A model generated the notes under the pieces. That model had not been told where the DNA came from. It did no database searches and worked only from the letters and a program-made list of their open reading frames with translations. The translations under genes were made by a program, and so were the position numbers. From NCBI RefSeq assembly GCF_000009985.1, contig NC_007626.1, positions 4,209,943 to 4,273,942 on the forward strand: DNA of 64,000 bases. Reading direction: 5' to 3'. Shown here in pieces: positions 62,442 to 64,000 of the stretch. Source of the stretch: Paramagnetospirillum magneticum AMB-1. Lineage in GTDB: Bacteria; Pseudomonadota; Alphaproteobacteria; Rhodospirillales; Magnetospirillaceae. Each line of letters begins with the position of its first letter. Within the stretch, counting starts at the first letter, position 1.

Positions 62442-64000
62442 GCTTTCATGCCCTCGCCTTCGCGCCGCTGTTCCCCTGGCCGCTGATCGCCGCCCTCGGC
62501 GGAATGGCCGTGCTGCTGGTGGGCGTCGGCCTGTGGCGCAGGGCGTCGGGCACGTTGTTGCGCGCCGTGGTGATGGCCGTCCTGCTGGCGGCCTTGGCCA
62601 ATCCCCGGCTGCTGGCCGAGAACCGCACCACCCTGCCCGACGTGGCGCTGGTGGTAGTGGACGAGACCCCCTCCCAGGGCATCGGCGAGCGCCGCGCCCA
62701 GACCAGGGAGGCCCTGGACGAGTTGACCCGCCGCCTCGCCCTGCTGAAGGGGCTGGAGGTGCGGGTCGAGCGGGTGGGGGCCGAGCCCGGCGCCGATCGC
62801 GGCACCCGGCTGTTCGAGGCGGCCGAGCGCGCCCTGGCCGACGTGCCGCGCCGCCGGCTGGCCGGGGTGACGCTGATCACCGACGGCCGCGTCCACGATG
62901 TGCCCGCCGATCTCGGCCGCTCGCTGGGCGCGCCCGTCCACACCCTGCTGACCGGCGCCCCGGACGAGCGCGACCGCCGTCTGGTGCCGGGCGCCTCGCC
63001 CGCTTTCGCCCTGGTGGGGGAGACCGCCACCCTGGCCTTCCGGGTGGAGGACCAGGGCGGCAAGGGCGATGCCGTGGTGGCGGTGCGACTGGACGGCAAG
63101 CCCCATGCCGCCATTTCCGTGCCCCTCAACCGCGACGCCACCCTGGACGTGCCGATCCGCCATGCCGGGGCCAATGTGGTGGAGCTGGAGGTGGAACCGG
63201 GACCGGGCGAGCTGTCCCTGGCCAACAACCGCACCGCCCTGTCCATCTCCGGGGTGCGCAATCGCCTGAAGGTGCTGCTGGTGTCGGGCGAGCCCCATGC
63301 GGGCGAGCGCACCTGGCGCAACCTGCTGAAGTCCGACCCGGCGGTGGATCTGGTCCACTTCACCATCCTGCGGCCGCCGGAAAAGGACGACCAGACCCCC
63401 ATCCGCGAGATGAGCCTGATCAGCTTTCCCGTGCGCGAGCTGTTCGAGGAAAAGCTTGCCGAGTTCGACCTGATCATCTTCGACCGCTATCGCCGCCGCG
63501 GCGTGCTGGCGCCGGCCTATTACCGCAATCTCGCCCGCTATGTCCGGGACGGCGGCGCCCTGCTGGCCGCCGTGGGACCGGAATTCGCCGAAGCCGACGG
63601 CATCGCCGAATCCGCCCTGGCCGAGGTGCTGCCCGCGCTGCCCACCGGTCGCCGCCTGGACAAGGAGTTCCGCCCGCGCCTGACCGAGGCCGGGCGGCGC
63701 CATCCGGTGATGGCGGGCCTGCCGGGCACGCGGCCGGGCGACGCGCCCTGGGGAAGCTGGATGCGCCAGATGGAGGTGGGAACGGCCAAGGGCACCACCT
63801 TGCTGTCGGGGCTGGACGACCGGCCGCTGGTGGTGCTGGACCGGGTGGGCGAGGGCCGGGTGGCCATGGTGCTGTCCGACACCCTGTGGCTGTGGGCGCG
63901 GGGCTGGGAGGGCGGCGGCCCCCATGCCGAGATGACCCGGCGTCTGGCCCACTGGCTGATGAAGGAGCCCGACCTGGAGGAAAACGCCCTTACCGCCGCG
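62438..64000 (+). CDS. membrane protein with VWA- and amidotransferase-like regions (3' end outside window)
   Basis: 521 residues visible. Two N-terminal membrane segments (about 10-35 and 43-58: LIAALGGMAVLLVGVGLW, LLRAVVMAVLLAALANP), then a VWA-like region (DVALVVVDETPSQGIGERRAQ), a beta domain (about 175-260) and an amidotransferase-like domain (LKVLLVSGEPHAGERTWRNLLKSDPAVD, EFDLIIFDRYRRRGVL, YVRDGGALLAAVGPEF). This is the usual third gene of the DUF58/BatA-DUF4159 operon. It overlaps the previous stop by ATGA. Function is unknown; the C-terminus lies past the right edge. Confidence 0.82.
   Translation, partial: MSFHALAFAPLFPWPLIAALGGMAVLLVGVGLWRRASGTLLRAVVMAVLLAALANPRLLAENRTTLPDVALVVVDETPSQGIGERRAQTREALDELTRRLALLKGLEVRVERVGAEPGADRGTRLFEAAERALADVPRRRLAGVTLITDGRVHDVPADLGRSLGAPVHTLLTGAPDERDRRLVPGASPAFALVGETATLAFRVEDQGGKGDAVVAVRLDGKPHAAISVPLNRDATLDVPIRHAGANVVELEVEPGPGELSLANNRTALSISGVRNRLKVLLVSGEPHAGERTWRNLLKSDPAVDLVHFTILRPPEKDDQTPIREMSLISFPVRELFEEKLAEFDLIIFDRYRRRGVLAPAYYRNLARYVRDGGALLAAVGPEFAEADGIAESALAEVLPALPTGRRLDKEFRPRLTEAGRRHPVMAGLPGTRPGDAPWGSWMRQMEVGTAKGTTLLSGLDDRPLVVLDRVGEGRVAMVLSDTLWLWARGWEGGGPHAEMTRRLAHWLMKEPDLEENALTAA

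Overview
The window is GC-rich, densely coding and reads as the chromosome of a motile alphaproteobacterium of the Rhodospirillaceae, most likely a Magnetospirillum or close relative. This inference rests on the alphaproteobacterial regulators FlaF, FlbT, FliX and MipZ, a cysteine-poor DksA, the dcw order running into lpxC-bamD-recN-ligA, and a MlotiK1/MmaK-type cyclic-nucleotide-gated channel. No magnetosome genes, tRNAs, insertion sequences, prophage or CRISPR arrays were seen, so the genus remains an inference.

Layout. 1-5.5 kb: the edge of a SPINDLY/O-GlcNAc-transferase-like gene, then flaF overlapping cobC, a FlaG-like protein, a small unknown protein and a degenerate acyl-CoA synthetase. 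5.5-12.7 kb: a secreted TM1410/GH114-like protein, an FAD oxidoreductase, a molybdopterin oxidoreductase, the division-site ATPase mipZ, a small EamA transporter and a soluble chemoreceptor-like protein with its sensor domain at the C-terminus. 12.8-21.3 kb: dksA, then fliX, flgI, flgJ, a flgN-like chaperone, flgK, flgL and flbT. 21.3-27.3 kb: small metabolic genes (DsbA-like isomerase, SDR, RidA, DUF1491), the gated K+ channel, an EEP nuclease/phosphatase, a bacteriohemerythrin and a CheZ-like phosphatase. 27.3-52.8 kb: rnpB, then the full division and cell-wall cluster mraZ-rsmH-ftsL-ftsI-murE-murF-mraY-murD-ftsW-murG-murC-murB-ddl-ftsQ-ftsA-ftsZ, followed by lpxC, bamD, recN and ligA. 52.8-64 kb: a response regulator with a degenerate EAL protein, a TPR protein behind an AT-rich gap, lepA, and a DUF58/BatA-DUF4159/GATase-like membrane operon whose middle gene is split by a frameshift and whose last gene runs off the window.

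How it fits together. Two programmes dominate: the late flagellar axial structure with its alphaproteobacterial regulators, and envelope growth and division, with MipZ for site placement, the dcw cluster for septal peptidoglycan, LpxC for lipid A and BamD for outer-membrane proteins. Most dcw genes overlap their neighbours by 4-23 bases, so they are very likely co-transcribed and translationally coupled. The best regulatory signal is a set of TCCCA boxes (TGGGA on the other strand) at 10-base spacing upstream of mraZ, matching the known MraZ operator. The clearest non-genic structure is a family of palindromic elements, four of exactly 106 bp plus one diverged 100-bp copy, lying between genes across the window; one copy supplies the last codons of the molybdopterin enzyme and ends just before the mipZ ribosome-binding site.

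No clearly new multi-gene system was found. The points most worth following up are the repeat family, the inverted chemoreceptor, an acyl-CoA synthetase lacking catalytic residues, a FlgL enlarged by four tandem modules, and the frameshifted BatA/DUF4159 gene.
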